Source: Amycolatopsis bullii
GTDB lineage: Bacteria > Actinomycetota > Actinomycetes > Mycobacteriales > Pseudonocardiaceae
NCBI RefSeq assembly: GCF_014654205.1
Contig: NZ_BNAW01000052.1
Location: forward strand, 1 to 64,000
Length of the DNA stretch: 64,000 nt
Reading direction: 5' to 3'
Of this stretch, positions 1-8,080 are shown in pieces. The number at the start of each line of letters is the position of its first letter. Position 1 is the stretch's first letter. The notes under the pieces are model-generated. The model was given only the letters and a program-made list of their open reading frames with translations, had not been told where the DNA came from and made no database searches. A program made the position numbers and the translations under genes.

Positions 1-74
1 CCCGGAAGCTAAGCCTGACAGCGCCGATGGTACTGCAACCGAAGGGTTGTGGGAGAGTAGGACACCGCCGAACT
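1..74 (+). rRNA. rrf: 5S ribosomal RNA, 3' portion
   Basis: The first bases match the 3' half of actinobacterial 5S rRNA, with the conserved CCCGGAAGCTAAGC, GCCGATGGTACTGC and GGGAGAGTAGGACACCGCC blocks. The 5' part lies before the window, so this is the end of an rRNA operon. The exact 3' end is approximate. Confidence 0.95.
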
Positions 75-81
75 TACCTTC

Positions 82-129
82 CGTACGGCCCGTTAGGATA
101 GCCAGTTGGCTGCCCTAGCGGGCCGTACG
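82..129 (+). terminator. rRNA operon terminator hairpin
   Basis: A perfect 11-bp stem (CGTACGGCCCG at 82-92 pairing with 119-129) continues inward for about five more pairs, with one G-U. It lies a few bases after the 5S end. A run of six T follows about 20 nt further on rather than directly after the stem. Position and stem strength indicate the terminator of the rrn operon. Confidence 0.85.
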
Positions 130-169
130 CGTATGTCCAGAACAAGATTTTTTCACGGCAGGAGGCCAG

Positions 170-2170
170 GTGTCCGAGTTCGGTCGACGAGACTCAAGCG
201 ATGATGGGTCCGGCCGGTCGGCACGCCGGGACGAAGGCTCCCGGGGCCGGTCGGACGGACCCCGGAAGAGCCAGGGCGGCGCGCGGCAGGACCGCGGCGG
301 CCGCGACGGCGGTTACCAGGGGCGCCCGCGCCGTGACGACCGCGGGGTCCGCGGCGGCGGCAAGCCCTTCCGCGGCGGCGACGGTCCCGGTGACCGCGAC
401 CAGCGCGGAGGCTACGCCGGCCAGAGCCGCAGTGGCGGCCGCAGTTTCAGCGACCGCGACGACCGCAAGGGCGGCTACGGCAGCCGCGACTCTGCAGGCC
501 GGCCGGGCGGCCGCTACGAAGACCGGGGCAACAGCCGGTCCGGCACCCGCAGCGACAGCTCGGGCCGCGGCTACGAGGACCGCGGCGGCCGGCCGCAGGG
601 CAAGTCGTCGTACGGCGACCGCAAGCCCCGCTGGGACGGCAACCGCCGTGACGACGACCGCGGCTCCCGCGCTGGCGGCTTCCGCCCGAACGACCGTCGC
701 GACGATTCGCGCGGCGACCGGGGCGGCTACCAGCGCCGCGATGACGACCGCGGCGCCCGCACGGGCGGCTTCCGTTCCGGCGACCGGGACCGTGGCAGCT
801 ACCAGCGTCGCGATGACGACCGTGGGGGCTTCCGCTCCAACGACCGGGACCGTGGCAGCTACCAGCGTCGCGACGATGACCGTGGGGGCTTCCGCTCCAA
901 CGACCGGGACCGCGGTGGCTACCAGCGTCGCGACGATGACCGTGGTGCTCGGACGGGTGGTTTCCGTTCGGGTGACCGCGACGGCGGCGGTTACCAGCGC
1001 CGCGATGACGACCGTGGTGCTCGGACGGGTGGTTCCGGCAACCGGGGCGGTGGCTACCAGCGTCGTGATGACGATCGCGGCGGCCGCACCGGCGGCTTCC
1101 GTTCCGATGACCGGGACCGGGGCAGCTACCAGCGTCGCGACGATCGCGGTGACCGGGCCGGTGGGTTCCGCTCGGATGACCGTGGTCGCGGTGGCAGCGA
1201 CCGCCGCGATGATTCGCGTGGTGAGCGGGGTGGCTACCAGCGTCGCGACGATGACCGCGGGGCCCGCACCGGCTACCCGCGGCGCGAGGACTCCCGCGGC
1301 GAAAGCCGGGACAACCGGGGCGAGCGCACTGGCGACTCCGGCAAGCGCTACGACCGCGACGCCACCAGCCGCAGCCACAGCGACCGCAAGGACCGCCGTG
1401 ACGACCGCCCCCGCCGTGACCCGCGGCCCAAGGTCGGCGCCCCGCTCGACGACGAGGCCCTCGCCAAGGAACTCCTCGAAGCTCCCGAGCTCCCCGAGGA
1501 CATCGAGTTCTCCGACCTCGACGAGGAGGCCCGCCGCGAGCTGCGGACCCTGCCGAAGGGCCTGGCGGAGACCGTCGGGAAGCACCTCGTCGCCGCCGGT
1601 GGGCTGATCGACAGCGATCCCGAGGCCGCCCTCGAGCACGCCAAGTACGCCAAGGCCAAGGCCTCGCGCGTCCCGATCGTGCGCGAAGCCCTCGGCCTGG
1701 TCGCCTACCACGCCGGCAACTGGTCCGAAGCCCTCTCCGAACTGCGGGCCGTCCGCCGGATGACGCGCAGTGACGACCACATCGCCATCATCGCCGACGC
1801 CGAGCGGGCGCTCGGGCGTCCCGAGCGGGCCCTCGACCTCGCGAAGGAGGTCGACACGGCGAAGCTCGCGAAGGCCACCCAGGTCGAGCTCGCGATCGTC
1901 GCGGCCGGGGCGCGGCGCGACCTCGGGCAGCTCGATGCCGCCGTCGTCTCGCTGCAGGGTGACGACCTCAAGGCCGAGAAGCGCGACCCGTGGAGCGCTC
2001 GCCTCTTCTACGCCTACGCCGACAACCTCGAGGCGGCCGGGCGCAAGGACGAGGCCATCCGGTGGTTCCTCAACGCCGCCGAGGCCGATGCCGAAGACGA
2101 GACCGACGCCGCCGAGCGGGCCGCCGATCTGTCGAATGCGGAGAACGAAGAAAAAGACACCGATGAGTGA
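170..2170 (+). CDS. Arg/Gly/Asp-repeat disordered protein with C-terminal TPR domain
   Basis: This 666-aa protein occupies the Rv1691 position (TPR protein before the HAD phosphatase). Residues 1 to about 425 are almost entirely R, G, D, S, Y and Q, built from RGG-type blocks such as YQRRDDDRG and GGFRSNDRDRG. That composition predicts an intrinsically disordered, possibly RNA-binding arm. Residues from about 430 onward form an alpha-helical domain with TPR-like helices (ALEHAKYAKAKA, ALGRPERALDLAKE). The GTG start has AGGAGG 5 nt upstream. It overlaps the next gene by 8 bp, so translation is probably coupled. The C-terminal domain resembles the mycobacterial TPR protein; the long RGG arm appears to be an expansion. 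The molecular function is unknown; nearness to the rRNA operon makes an RNA-related role attractive but unproven. Confidence 0.85.
   Translation: MSEFGRRDSSDDGSGRSARRDEGSRGRSDGPRKSQGGARQDRGGRDGGYQGRPRRDDRGVRGGGKPFRGGDGPGDRDQRGGYAGQSRSGGRSFSDRDDRKGGYGSRDSAGRPGGRYEDRGNSRSGTRSDSSGRGYEDRGGRPQGKSSYGDRKPRWDGNRRDDDRGSRAGGFRPNDRRDDSRGDRGGYQRRDDDRGARTGGFRSGDRDRGSYQRRDDDRGGFRSNDRDRGSYQRRDDDRGGFRSNDRDRGGYQRRDDDRGARTGGFRSGDRDGGGYQRRDDDRGARTGGSGNRGGGYQRRDDDRGGRTGGFRSDDRDRGSYQRRDDRGDRAGGFRSDDRGRGGSDRRDDSRGERGGYQRRDDDRGARTGYPRREDSRGESRDNRGERTGDSGKRYDRDATSRSHSDRKDRRDDRPRRDPRPKVGAPLDDEALAKELLEAPELPEDIEFSDLDEEARRELRTLPKGLAETVGKHLVAAGGLIDSDPEAALEHAKYAKAKASRVPIVREALGLVAYHAGNWSEALSELRAVRRMTRSDDHIAIIADAERALGRPERALDLAKEVDTAKLAKATQVELAIVAAGARRDLGQLDAAVVSLQGDDLKAEKRDPWSARLFYAYADNLEAAGRKDEAIRWFLNAAEADAEDETDAAERAADLSNAENEEKDTDE
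724..1262 (+). repeat. in-frame minisatellite encoding YQRRDDDRG blocks
   Basis: Eight copies of TACCAGCG(C/T)CG(C/T)GATGA-type sequence occur here, several in 60-nt units that encode 20-residue blocks. Two neighbouring units near 828 and 888 are almost identical at DNA level. Unit length is a multiple of three, so copy-number change would keep the reading frame. Confidence 0.8.
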
Positions 2171-3128
2171 CGCTCTCCTTGCGGCCTACGACGCGGTCCT
2201 CTTCGACCTCGACGGCACCGTCTACCACGGCACCCGGGTGATCCCGGGTGCCCCGGAGACGGTGCGGGCCGCGCGGGAGCACGGCACGCCCGTCCGGTTC
2301 GTCACGAACAACGCCTCGAAGGCGCCCGACGAGGTCGTCGCGCACCTCACCGGGCTCGGCATGCCCGCCGAGACCGACGAGGTGCACACCAGCGCCCAAG
2401 CCGGCGTGCAGTTGCTGAAGGAACGCCTGGACGCCGGCGCCGAGGTCCTCGTCGTCGGCACCGAATCGCTCGCTGCCGAAGTCGCCCGAGCCGGGCTCGA
2501 GCCGGTGCGGGAGAACGGCCCGAGCGTCCAGGCCGTCGTTCAGGGGCACTCGCCGGACAACACCTGGGCCGCGCTGGCCGAGGCCTGCCTGGCCATCCGC
2601 GCCGGCGCGCTGTGGGTGGCCTGCAACGTCGACGCGACGCTGCCCAGCGAACGCGGCCTGCTGCCCGGCAACGGCTCCATGGTCGCCGCGCTGCGCACCG
2701 CCACCGACGTCGAACCCCTGGTCGCCGGGAAGCCGCAGCCGCTGCTGTTCGAGACCGCGGCGAGGTCGGCGGGTGCGGACCGGCCACTGGTCGTCGGTGA
2801 CCGGCTCGACACCGACATCGCCGGCGCGGTCGCCGCGGGCATCGATTCCCTGGTCGTCCTGTCCGGTGTCGCGACGCCGAAGCAGCTGATCGAGGCGGTC
2901 CCCGGCGAGCGCGGCACTTACCTCGCCAAAGACCTGACCGCGCTCACCGAAGCGGCCGAAGACCTCAAGATCGGGCCACGGCCCGGCTGGACCGTGACCG
3001 TCGAGAACCAGACCTTGACGGCGGAGGGCGACGGTGACGAGCTGGACCTGCTCCGCGCGCTGTGCCACACGGCCTGGGAGACGGGTGTCACCGAACTCGG
3101 CGAGCGCGCCAAAGCCGCACTCTCCTGA
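2163..3128 (+). CDS. HAD-IIA family phosphatase (Rv1692-like, glycerol-3-phosphate phosphatase candidate)
   Basis: A 321-aa HAD superfamily hydrolase. The nucleophile motif DLDGT has D15 and D17, motif II is VTNNASK, and motifs III/IV appear as GKPQP and VVGDRLDTDIAGA. The C2-type cap and a C-terminal extension of about 60 residues match Rv1692, which is known as a glycerol-3-phosphate phosphatase that recycles glycerophospholipid head groups. The ATG at 2163 is chosen because it starts directly before the core fold and overlaps the upstream gene by 8 bp; an open frame further upstream is a shadow. Family assignment is firm; the substrate is inferred from synteny. Confidence 0.9.
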   Translation: MSDALLAAYDAVLFDLDGTVYHGTRVIPGAPETVRAAREHGTPVRFVTNNASKAPDEVVAHLTGLGMPAETDEVHTSAQAGVQLLKERLDAGAEVLVVGTESLAAEVARAGLEPVRENGPSVQAVVQGHSPDNTWAALAEACLAIRAGALWVACNVDATLPSERGLLPGNGSMVAALRTATDVEPLVAGKPQPLLFETAARSAGADRPLVVGDRLDTDIAGAVAAGIDSLVVLSGVATPKQLIEAVPGERGTYLAKDLTALTEAAEDLKIGPRPGWTVTVENQTLTAEGDGDELDLLRALCHTAWETGVTELGERAKAALS

Positions 3129-3145
3129 CTGATACCGTTCGGACT

Positions 3146-3343
3146 GTGCAGGACCACTCCTTCCCCGTCCCGGGCCCGCCGCCCGGTTCGTTCTCGCAGC
3201 AGACCGACCCGCGGGCCGGCATCGACGAAGCCGTCGCCGGGCTGGACGACCTGGACGCGCTGCCGCTCGCGGAGCACGTCGAGCGCTTCGACGCCGTGCA
3301 CACCGAGCTGACGGTCGCCCTGTCCAGCATCGACAAGGTCTGA
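3146..3343 (+). CDS. small conserved hypothetical protein (Rv1693-like)
   Basis: A 65-aa protein starting with GTG at 3146, 17 bp after the HAD stop and 5 bp before tlyA. The first half is Pro/Gly/Gln-rich (PVPGPPPGSFSQQ). The second half is an acidic amphipathic helix region (AVAGLDDLDALPLAEHVERF). It occupies the exact position of the small Rv1693 gene. No catalytic motif is visible. It is probably translated as part of the HAD-tlyA-nadK operon. Function unknown. Confidence 0.75.
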   Translation: MQDHSFPVPGPPPGSFSQQTDPRAGIDEAVAGLDDLDALPLAEHVERFDAVHTELTVALSSIDKV

Positions 3344-3348
3344 TCGGC

Positions 3349-4176
3349 GTGCCCAAGCGGGCCCGCCTCGACGCGGAACTGGTTCGGCGCGGCCTCGCCC
3401 GGTCGCGCGAGCAGGCCTCGGCCCTGATCACCGGCGGCAAGGTCACCGTGCGCGGCATGGTCGCGACCAAACCCGCCACCGGCGTGGAAACCGACGCCCC
3501 GATCGTCGTCAAGGACGAAGACGACCCCGGCTGGGCCTCGCGCGGCGCGCACAAGCTCCTCGGCGCCCTCGAAGCGTTCACGGACCTCAGCGTCGAGGGC
3601 AAGCGCTGCCTCGACGCCGGCGCGTCCACCGGCGGCTTCACCGACGTCCTGCTGCGCAACGGCGCCGCGACCGTGATCGCCGCCGACGTGGGCCGTGGCC
3701 TGCTCGACTGGCGAATCCGCACCGACGAACGTGTAGTGGTCATGGATCGCACCAACGTTCGCAACCTCAGTCCCGACGACCTCGGCGGCCAGGTCGACCT
3801 GATCGTCGGGGACTTGAGTTTCATCTCCCTCAAGCTCGTGCTGCCCGCGCTCGCGGCGTGCGCGCGCGAGGGCGCCGATCTGGTCCCGATGGTGAAGCCG
3901 CAGTTCGAGGTGGGCAAGGACCGCCTCGGCAGCGGCGGCGTCGTCCGCGACCCGGAGCTGCGCGCCGAGTCCGTGCTCACCGTCATCGACGAGGCCGCGA
4001 AGCTCGGGCTCGCGCTGCGCGGGGTGACCGCCAGCCCGCTGCCCGGGCCGTCCGGGAATGTCGAGTACTTCGTGTGGCTTAAGAAAGAACATGTGGCCGA
4101 GTCCACTGTGGACGCGGTAGACAGGTCTGAGGCCGAGCGGCTCGTCCGGACCGCCGTCGAGGAAGGGCCCGCATGA
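3349..4176 (+). CDS. tlyA: 16S/23S rRNA (cytidine-2'-O)-methyltransferase TlyA
   Basis: A 275-aa protein with an N-terminal S4 RNA-binding domain (residues 1-60, LDAELVRRGLARSREQA) and an FtsJ-like Rossmann methyltransferase. The SAM motif LDAGASTGGFTD is near residue 88. The K-D-K-E type catalytic set appears as HKLLG, VGDLSF, VKPQFEVG and VEYFVW. TlyA 2'-O-methylates 16S and 23S rRNA and its loss confers capreomycin resistance in mycobacteria. GTG start; its stop overlaps nadK by 4 bp (ATGA). Confidence 0.95.
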   Translation: MPKRARLDAELVRRGLARSREQASALITGGKVTVRGMVATKPATGVETDAPIVVKDEDDPGWASRGAHKLLGALEAFTDLSVEGKRCLDAGASTGGFTDVLLRNGAATVIAADVGRGLLDWRIRTDERVVVMDRTNVRNLSPDDLGGQVDLIVGDLSFISLKLVLPALAACAREGADLVPMVKPQFEVGKDRLGSGGVVRDPELRAESVLTVIDEAAKLGLALRGVTASPLPGPSGNVEYFVWLKKEHVAESTVDAVDRSEAERLVRTAVEEGPA

Positions 4177-5099
4177 CCACCGAACGTGAAGTGCTCCTGA
4201 TGGTGCACCCCGATCGCGACGCGACGGGCGAAGCCGCGCGCGAGGTTTCGGCGCGCTTCGCCAAGGCCGGCATCCGGATCCGGGTGACCGAGCACGACGT
4301 CTGCGCGCTGATCAACCCCGAACAGCACGGCGTCGGCGCGACCTGCACCGTCGTCGACCCGGACGACAACCCCGCCAGCGGCGTCGAGCTGGTCTTCGTG
4401 CTCGGCGGCGACGGCACGCTGCTGCGCGCGGCCGAGCTGGCCCGCCCGGCCGGTGTGCCGGTGCTCGGCGTCAACCTCGGCCGCGTCGGCTTCCTCGCCG
4501 AAGCGGACTCCGACGCGCTCGCCGACACCGTCCAGCGGGTCGTCGACGGCGACTACCAGGTCGAAGAGCGGATGACCATCGACGTCACCGTCACCCACGA
4601 CGGCGAGGAGGTCGCCCGCACCTGGGCGCTCAACGAAGCCAGCGTGGAGAAGAGCACCCGGGAGCGCGTGCTCGACGCGCTGATCGAGGTCGACGGCCGC
4701 CCGGTGTCCGCCTTCGGCTGCGACGGTGTGCTCTGCGCCACACCGACCGGCTCGACCGCGTACGCGTTCTCGGCGGGCGGCCCGATCATCTGGCCGGACG
4801 TCCAGGCGCTGCTGGTGGTGCCGAGCAACGCGCACGCGATGTTCGCGCGGCCGCTGGTCGTCTCCCGCGGCTCGGTGATCACCGTGGGGATCGATCCGGA
4901 CGGCTCGTCGGCCGTGCTGACCTGCGACGGGACCCGGCCGATCGACCTGCCGCCGGGCGCGCGGGTGCGCGTGACCTGCGGCAAGACGCCGGTGCGGCTG
5001 GTCCGGCTCTGGGACGGCCCGTTCACCGATCGGCTGGTGCAGAAGTTCTCGCTGCCGGTGAAGAGCTGGCGGGAGCGCCACGCGCGCCCCTGCGAGTAG
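4173..5099 (+). CDS. nadK: NAD kinase
   Basis: A 308-aa ATP/polyphosphate-type NAD kinase producing NADP. The GGDGT nucleotide motif is at residues 78-82, followed by NLGRVGFLAE, the NE motif in ALNEASVEK, and the TPTGSTAYAFSAGGP loop. Its length matches mycobacterial PpnK (Rv1695). The start overlaps tlyA by 4 bp, so translation is coupled. It is followed by 145 bp before recN. Confidence 0.97.
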   Translation: MTTEREVLLMVHPDRDATGEAAREVSARFAKAGIRIRVTEHDVCALINPEQHGVGATCTVVDPDDNPASGVELVFVLGGDGTLLRAAELARPAGVPVLGVNLGRVGFLAEADSDALADTVQRVVDGDYQVEERMTIDVTVTHDGEEVARTWALNEASVEKSTRERVLDALIEVDGRPVSAFGCDGVLCATPTGSTAYAFSAGGPIIWPDVQALLVVPSNAHAMFARPLVVSRGSVITVGIDPDGSSAVLTCDGTRPIDLPPGARVRVTCGKTPVRLVRLWDGPFTDRLVQKFSLPVKSWRERHARPCE

Positions 5100-5121
5100 C
5101 CCTCCGCCGTCCTCCCCGCGA

Positions 5122-5151
5122 CCACCCTCAACGGAGGCGCTTCGCGCCGCT
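5122..5151. repeat. dispersed repeat with short hairpin, copy 1
   Basis: The sequence ACCACCCTCAACGGAGGCGC followed by TTCGCGCCGCT recurs almost unchanged at 22694-22727. It contains a GGCGC-TTC-GCGCC stem-loop and lies after nadK. It may act as a weak terminator or be a REP-like element. Confidence 0.6.
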
Positions 5152-5244
5152 GGTCGACCTTTCAACGATTTATTCGAACATATCGGCGACGCGCCGGGGT
5201 CCCGGGCGCGCAGAGTGTCGGTGGTGGCCGCTACCGTAGGCGGC

Positions 5245-7026
5245 GTGCTGGCCGAGATGCGCATCCAGGGCCTCGGAGTCATCGAGGACGCCCTGCTGGA
5301 ACTGCACGCGGGCTTCACCGTCGTGACCGGTGAGACGGGTGCGGGCAAGACCATGGTCGTCACCGGGCTGCACCTGCTGTCCGGGGGCCGCGCCGAGGTG
5401 TCCAAGGTCCGGACGGGGATGCTGAAGGCGTTCGTCGAAGGGCGGTTCACCTACTCCGGCGTCGAAGGCGCCGAGCGGATCGTCGCCGATTCGGGCGCGG
5501 ACGTCGACGAGGACGGCAGCGTGATCGCGCTGCGCGCGGTCGCCGTCGACGGGCGGTCCCGCGCCCACCTCGGTGGCCGGTCCGTGCCCGTCGGCGTGCT
5601 CGCGGAGCTGTCCGAACAGCTGATCGCGGTCCACGGGCAGAACGACCAGCTGCGGCTGCTGCGTCCGGCCGAGCAGCGCGCGGTGATCGACCGGTTCGCC
5701 GGCGACGCCGTCGCGAAACCGCTGCAGGCCTACCGGGAGATCCGGTCGGAATGGCTGGCGGTGATCGCCGAGCTCACCGAGCGGTCGACGCGCTCGCGGG
5801 AGATGGCCCAGCAGGCCGACCTGCTCAAGCACGGGCTGACCGAGATCGACGCCGTCGCGCCGGAACCGGGCGAGGACGTCGAGCTCACCGAGCAGATCAA
5901 ACGGCTCGCGGCGGTCGACGAGCTGCGCGCGGCCGCGACCGAGGCGCACATCGCGGTGTCCGGCTCTCCGGACGGCGACCCGGACGCGCCCGGCGCGATG
6001 GGCCTGGTTTCGGAGGCGCTGCGCCGGCTCTCGACGTCCGAGGACTCGGTGCTGCGGGAGCTGGCACCGCGGCTGGAGGAGGCGTCCGTGCTGCTCACCG
6101 ACGTCGGTGCCGAGCTGGGCAACTACGTCGAGACGCTCGACGCCGACCCGGCGCTGCTGGAGAAGGTGCTGGCCCGCCAGGGCGACCTCAAGCGGCTGAC
6201 CCGCAAGTACGCGGCGGACGTCGACGGCGTGCTCGCCTGGGCCGACGACGCCCGGCGCCGGCTGGAAACCATGGACACGTCGGAGGAGGCGCTCGCCGAG
6301 CTGGCGCTGCGGCGCGACCAGCTCGCGATCCAGCTGGCCGCGCACGCGGCCGAGGTGTCGGCGGCTCGCGAGACGGCGGCGGCCGAGCTGGCCGCGGAGA
6401 TCACCCGAGAGCTGTCCGGGCTGGCGATGGGCCAGGCGGCGATCGAGGTGACGGTCGAGCAGCGCCCGGCCGAACACGGCGACACGCACGCGCTGACCAT
6501 CGACGGCCGCGCGGTGCACGCGGGCCCGGACGGCGTCGACGACGTCGAGCTGCTCCTGCGTGCGCACGACGGCGCGCCGCCGCTGCCGGTCCACAAGGCC
6601 GCCTCGGGCGGTGAGCTGTCTCGCGTGATGCTGGCGATCGAGGTCGTCCTGGCCCACGCGGACACGGTCCAGACGCTGGTGTTCGACGAGGTCGACGCGG
6701 GCGTCGGCGGCCGCGCGGCGGTCGAGATCGGCCGTCGGCTGGCCCGGCTGGCGCGCACCCACCAGGTCCTGGTGGTCACGCACCTGCCGCAGGTGGCGGC
6801 GTTCGCCGACCAGCACCTGGTGGTGGACAAGGGCCACAGCGGCGGGGTCACGCGCAGCGGCGTGAAGAACCTGAGCCAGACCGAGCGGGTGAGCGAGCTG
6901 GCCCGGATGCTCGCGGGCATGGACAACGAGACCGGCCGCGCCCACGCGGAGGAACTGCTGGCGACGGCCGAGAAGGACAAGACGGAGTTCGAGCCGAAGA
7001 AGAAGCGGTCGGCGAAGAAGAAGTAG
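5245..7026 (+). CDS. recN: DNA repair protein RecN
   Basis: An SMC-like ATPase of about 593 aa. Walker A GETGAGKT is at residues 29-36, central regions are coiled-coil-rich, the ABC signature is ASGGELSRVMLA, and Walker B is TLVFDEVDAGVGG. It functions in double-strand-break repair and recombination. The start is taken as GTG 5245, giving MLAEMRIQGLG, because homologous RecN proteins begin a few residues before the MRI strand; GTG 5215 or ATG 5257 are possible. The C-terminus is a Lys-rich tail (EPKKKRSAKKK). No convincing SOS box is visible upstream. Confidence 0.95.
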   Translation: MLAEMRIQGLGVIEDALLELHAGFTVVTGETGAGKTMVVTGLHLLSGGRAEVSKVRTGMLKAFVEGRFTYSGVEGAERIVADSGADVDEDGSVIALRAVAVDGRSRAHLGGRSVPVGVLAELSEQLIAVHGQNDQLRLLRPAEQRAVIDRFAGDAVAKPLQAYREIRSEWLAVIAELTERSTRSREMAQQADLLKHGLTEIDAVAPEPGEDVELTEQIKRLAAVDELRAAATEAHIAVSGSPDGDPDAPGAMGLVSEALRRLSTSEDSVLRELAPRLEEASVLLTDVGAELGNYVETLDADPALLEKVLARQGDLKRLTRKYAADVDGVLAWADDARRRLETMDTSEEALAELALRRDQLAIQLAAHAAEVSAARETAAAELAAEITRELSGLAMGQAAIEVTVEQRPAEHGDTHALTIDGRAVHAGPDGVDDVELLLRAHDGAPPLPVHKAASGGELSRVMLAIEVVLAHADTVQTLVFDEVDAGVGGRAAVEIGRRLARLARTHQVLVVTHLPQVAAFADQHLVVDKGHSGGVTRSGVKNLSQTERVSELARMLAGMDNETGRAHAEELLATAEKDKTEFEPKKKRSAKKK

Positions 7027-7054
7027 CCGCCAGGGAATTACTTCTCGCCTCCCC

Positions 7055-7074
7055 GCAGTTGTCGTGACGACTGC
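7055..7074. terminator. short imperfect hairpin between recN and the MDR gene
   Basis: GCAGTTGTC and GACGACTGC form an imperfect inverted repeat (one G-U pair) ending 20 bp before the next start codon. It could be a weak terminator after recN or an operator for the oxidoreductase. No T-run follows. Confidence 0.35.
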
Positions 7075-7093
7075 AGGTGGCGAAAGGAACCCG

Positions 7094-8080
7094 ATGCGCG
7101 CGGTGGTGCTGCGAGAACCCGGTCCGGTCGAGAACCTCGAGCTCCGCGAGCTCCCGGTGCCGGAGGTGAAACCCGGCTGGGTGCGGATCGCCGTGATGGC
7201 GTTCGGCCTCAACCGGTCCGAGCTGCACACCCGGCTCGGGCTGGCCGAAGGCGTCACCTTCCCGCGCGTGCCCGGCATCGAAGCCGTCGGGGTCGTCGAC
7301 GAGGGCGGCGATTTCGCCCCCGGCCAGCAGGTCGCCACCATGATGGGCGGCATGGGCCGCACCTTCGACGGTGGCTACGCCGAATACACGCTCGTCCCGG
7401 AGCACCAGGTCATCCCGTTCCACAGCGATCTGCCCTGGGAGGTCATCGGCCAGGTCCCGGAGACGCTGCAGACCGCGTACGGCTCCCTCACCACCGGTCT
7501 CGCCCTGCAGCAAGGCCAGACCCTGCTGGTCCGCGGCGGCACGTCCGCGCTCGGGTTCGCCACCGCGGCACTGGCGAAGGACCTCGGCGCCACCGTCTTC
7601 GCGACCACCCGGCAGCCCGGCAGGCTCGAAACCCTGCGCGCCCACGGCGTCGATCACCCGATCCTCGACGACGGTGACGTCGCCCAGCAGGTCCGCAAGA
7701 TCGTCCCCGAGGGGGTCGACGCCGCCCTCGAACTCGTCGGCACCCCGACCCTGCCGGACACCCTGAACGCCACCCGCGTGCACGGGACCGTCTGCTTCAC
7801 CGGCATGTTGTCCAACGAATGGACGATCTCGAACTTCTATCCGATCGGATACCTTCCCGCTGGGGTCCGGTTGACCGCTTATGGTGGTGAGGCGGACGAC
7901 CTGCCCGCCTCCGTTCTCCAGCGCCACCTCGACCGGATCGCCGACGGCGAAGCGAGCCTCGGGCCGGTCAAGGTGTATTCGATGGAGGAGATCCGGCAGG
8001 CGCACGACGACCTGGAGCACAACCGGACGGCGGGCAAGCTCGTCGTGCTGACCGGCCGAGCGGAGGGAGCCGCCCCGTGA
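7094..8080 (+). CDS. MDR-family NAD(P)-dependent oxidoreductase (quinone oxidoreductase-like)
   Basis: A 328-aa medium-chain dehydrogenase/reductase. It has an N-terminal GroES-like domain (RAVVLREPGPVENLEL, PRVPGIEAVG) and a Rossmann domain with the glycine-rich stretch LVRGGTSALGFATAALAK. It lacks the structural and catalytic zinc cysteine pattern of classical alcohol dehydrogenases, which favours the quinone oxidoreductase/zeta-crystallin branch. The ATG at 7094 has GAAAGGAA just upstream. It overlaps the next gene by 4 bp. It is absent from the mycobacterial order at this point, so it belongs to an inserted two-gene cassette. Substrate unknown. Confidence 0.85.
   Translation: MRAVVLREPGPVENLELRELPVPEVKPGWVRIAVMAFGLNRSELHTRLGLAEGVTFPRVPGIEAVGVVDEGGDFAPGQQVATMMGGMGRTFDGGYAEYTLVPEHQVIPFHSDLPWEVIGQVPETLQTAYGSLTTGLALQQGQTLLVRGGTSALGFATAALAKDLGATVFATTRQPGRLETLRAHGVDHPILDDGDVAQQVRKIVPEGVDAALELVGTPTLPDTLNATRVHGTVCFTGMLSNEWTISNFYPIGYLPAGVRLTAYGGEADDLPASVLQRHLDRIADGEASLGPVKVYSMEEIRQAHDDLEHNRTAGKLVVLTGRAEGAAP

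Noticed and set aside
194..1780. Open frames antisense to, and out of frame with, the RGG-repeat gene
   Set aside because: They arise from the repetitive GC-rich repeat and have only Ala/Val/Thr-rich translations. The chosen frame ends in a conserved TPR domain and overlaps the next gene.
5174..5189. LexA/SOS box before recN
   Set aside because: TCGAAC is present as one half-site only; the expected inverted half is missing.
2070..5450. Long minus-strand open frame across the HAD, tlyA, nadK and recN genes
   Set aside because: Antisense shadow with no recognisable domain; all four plus-strand genes are conserved families.
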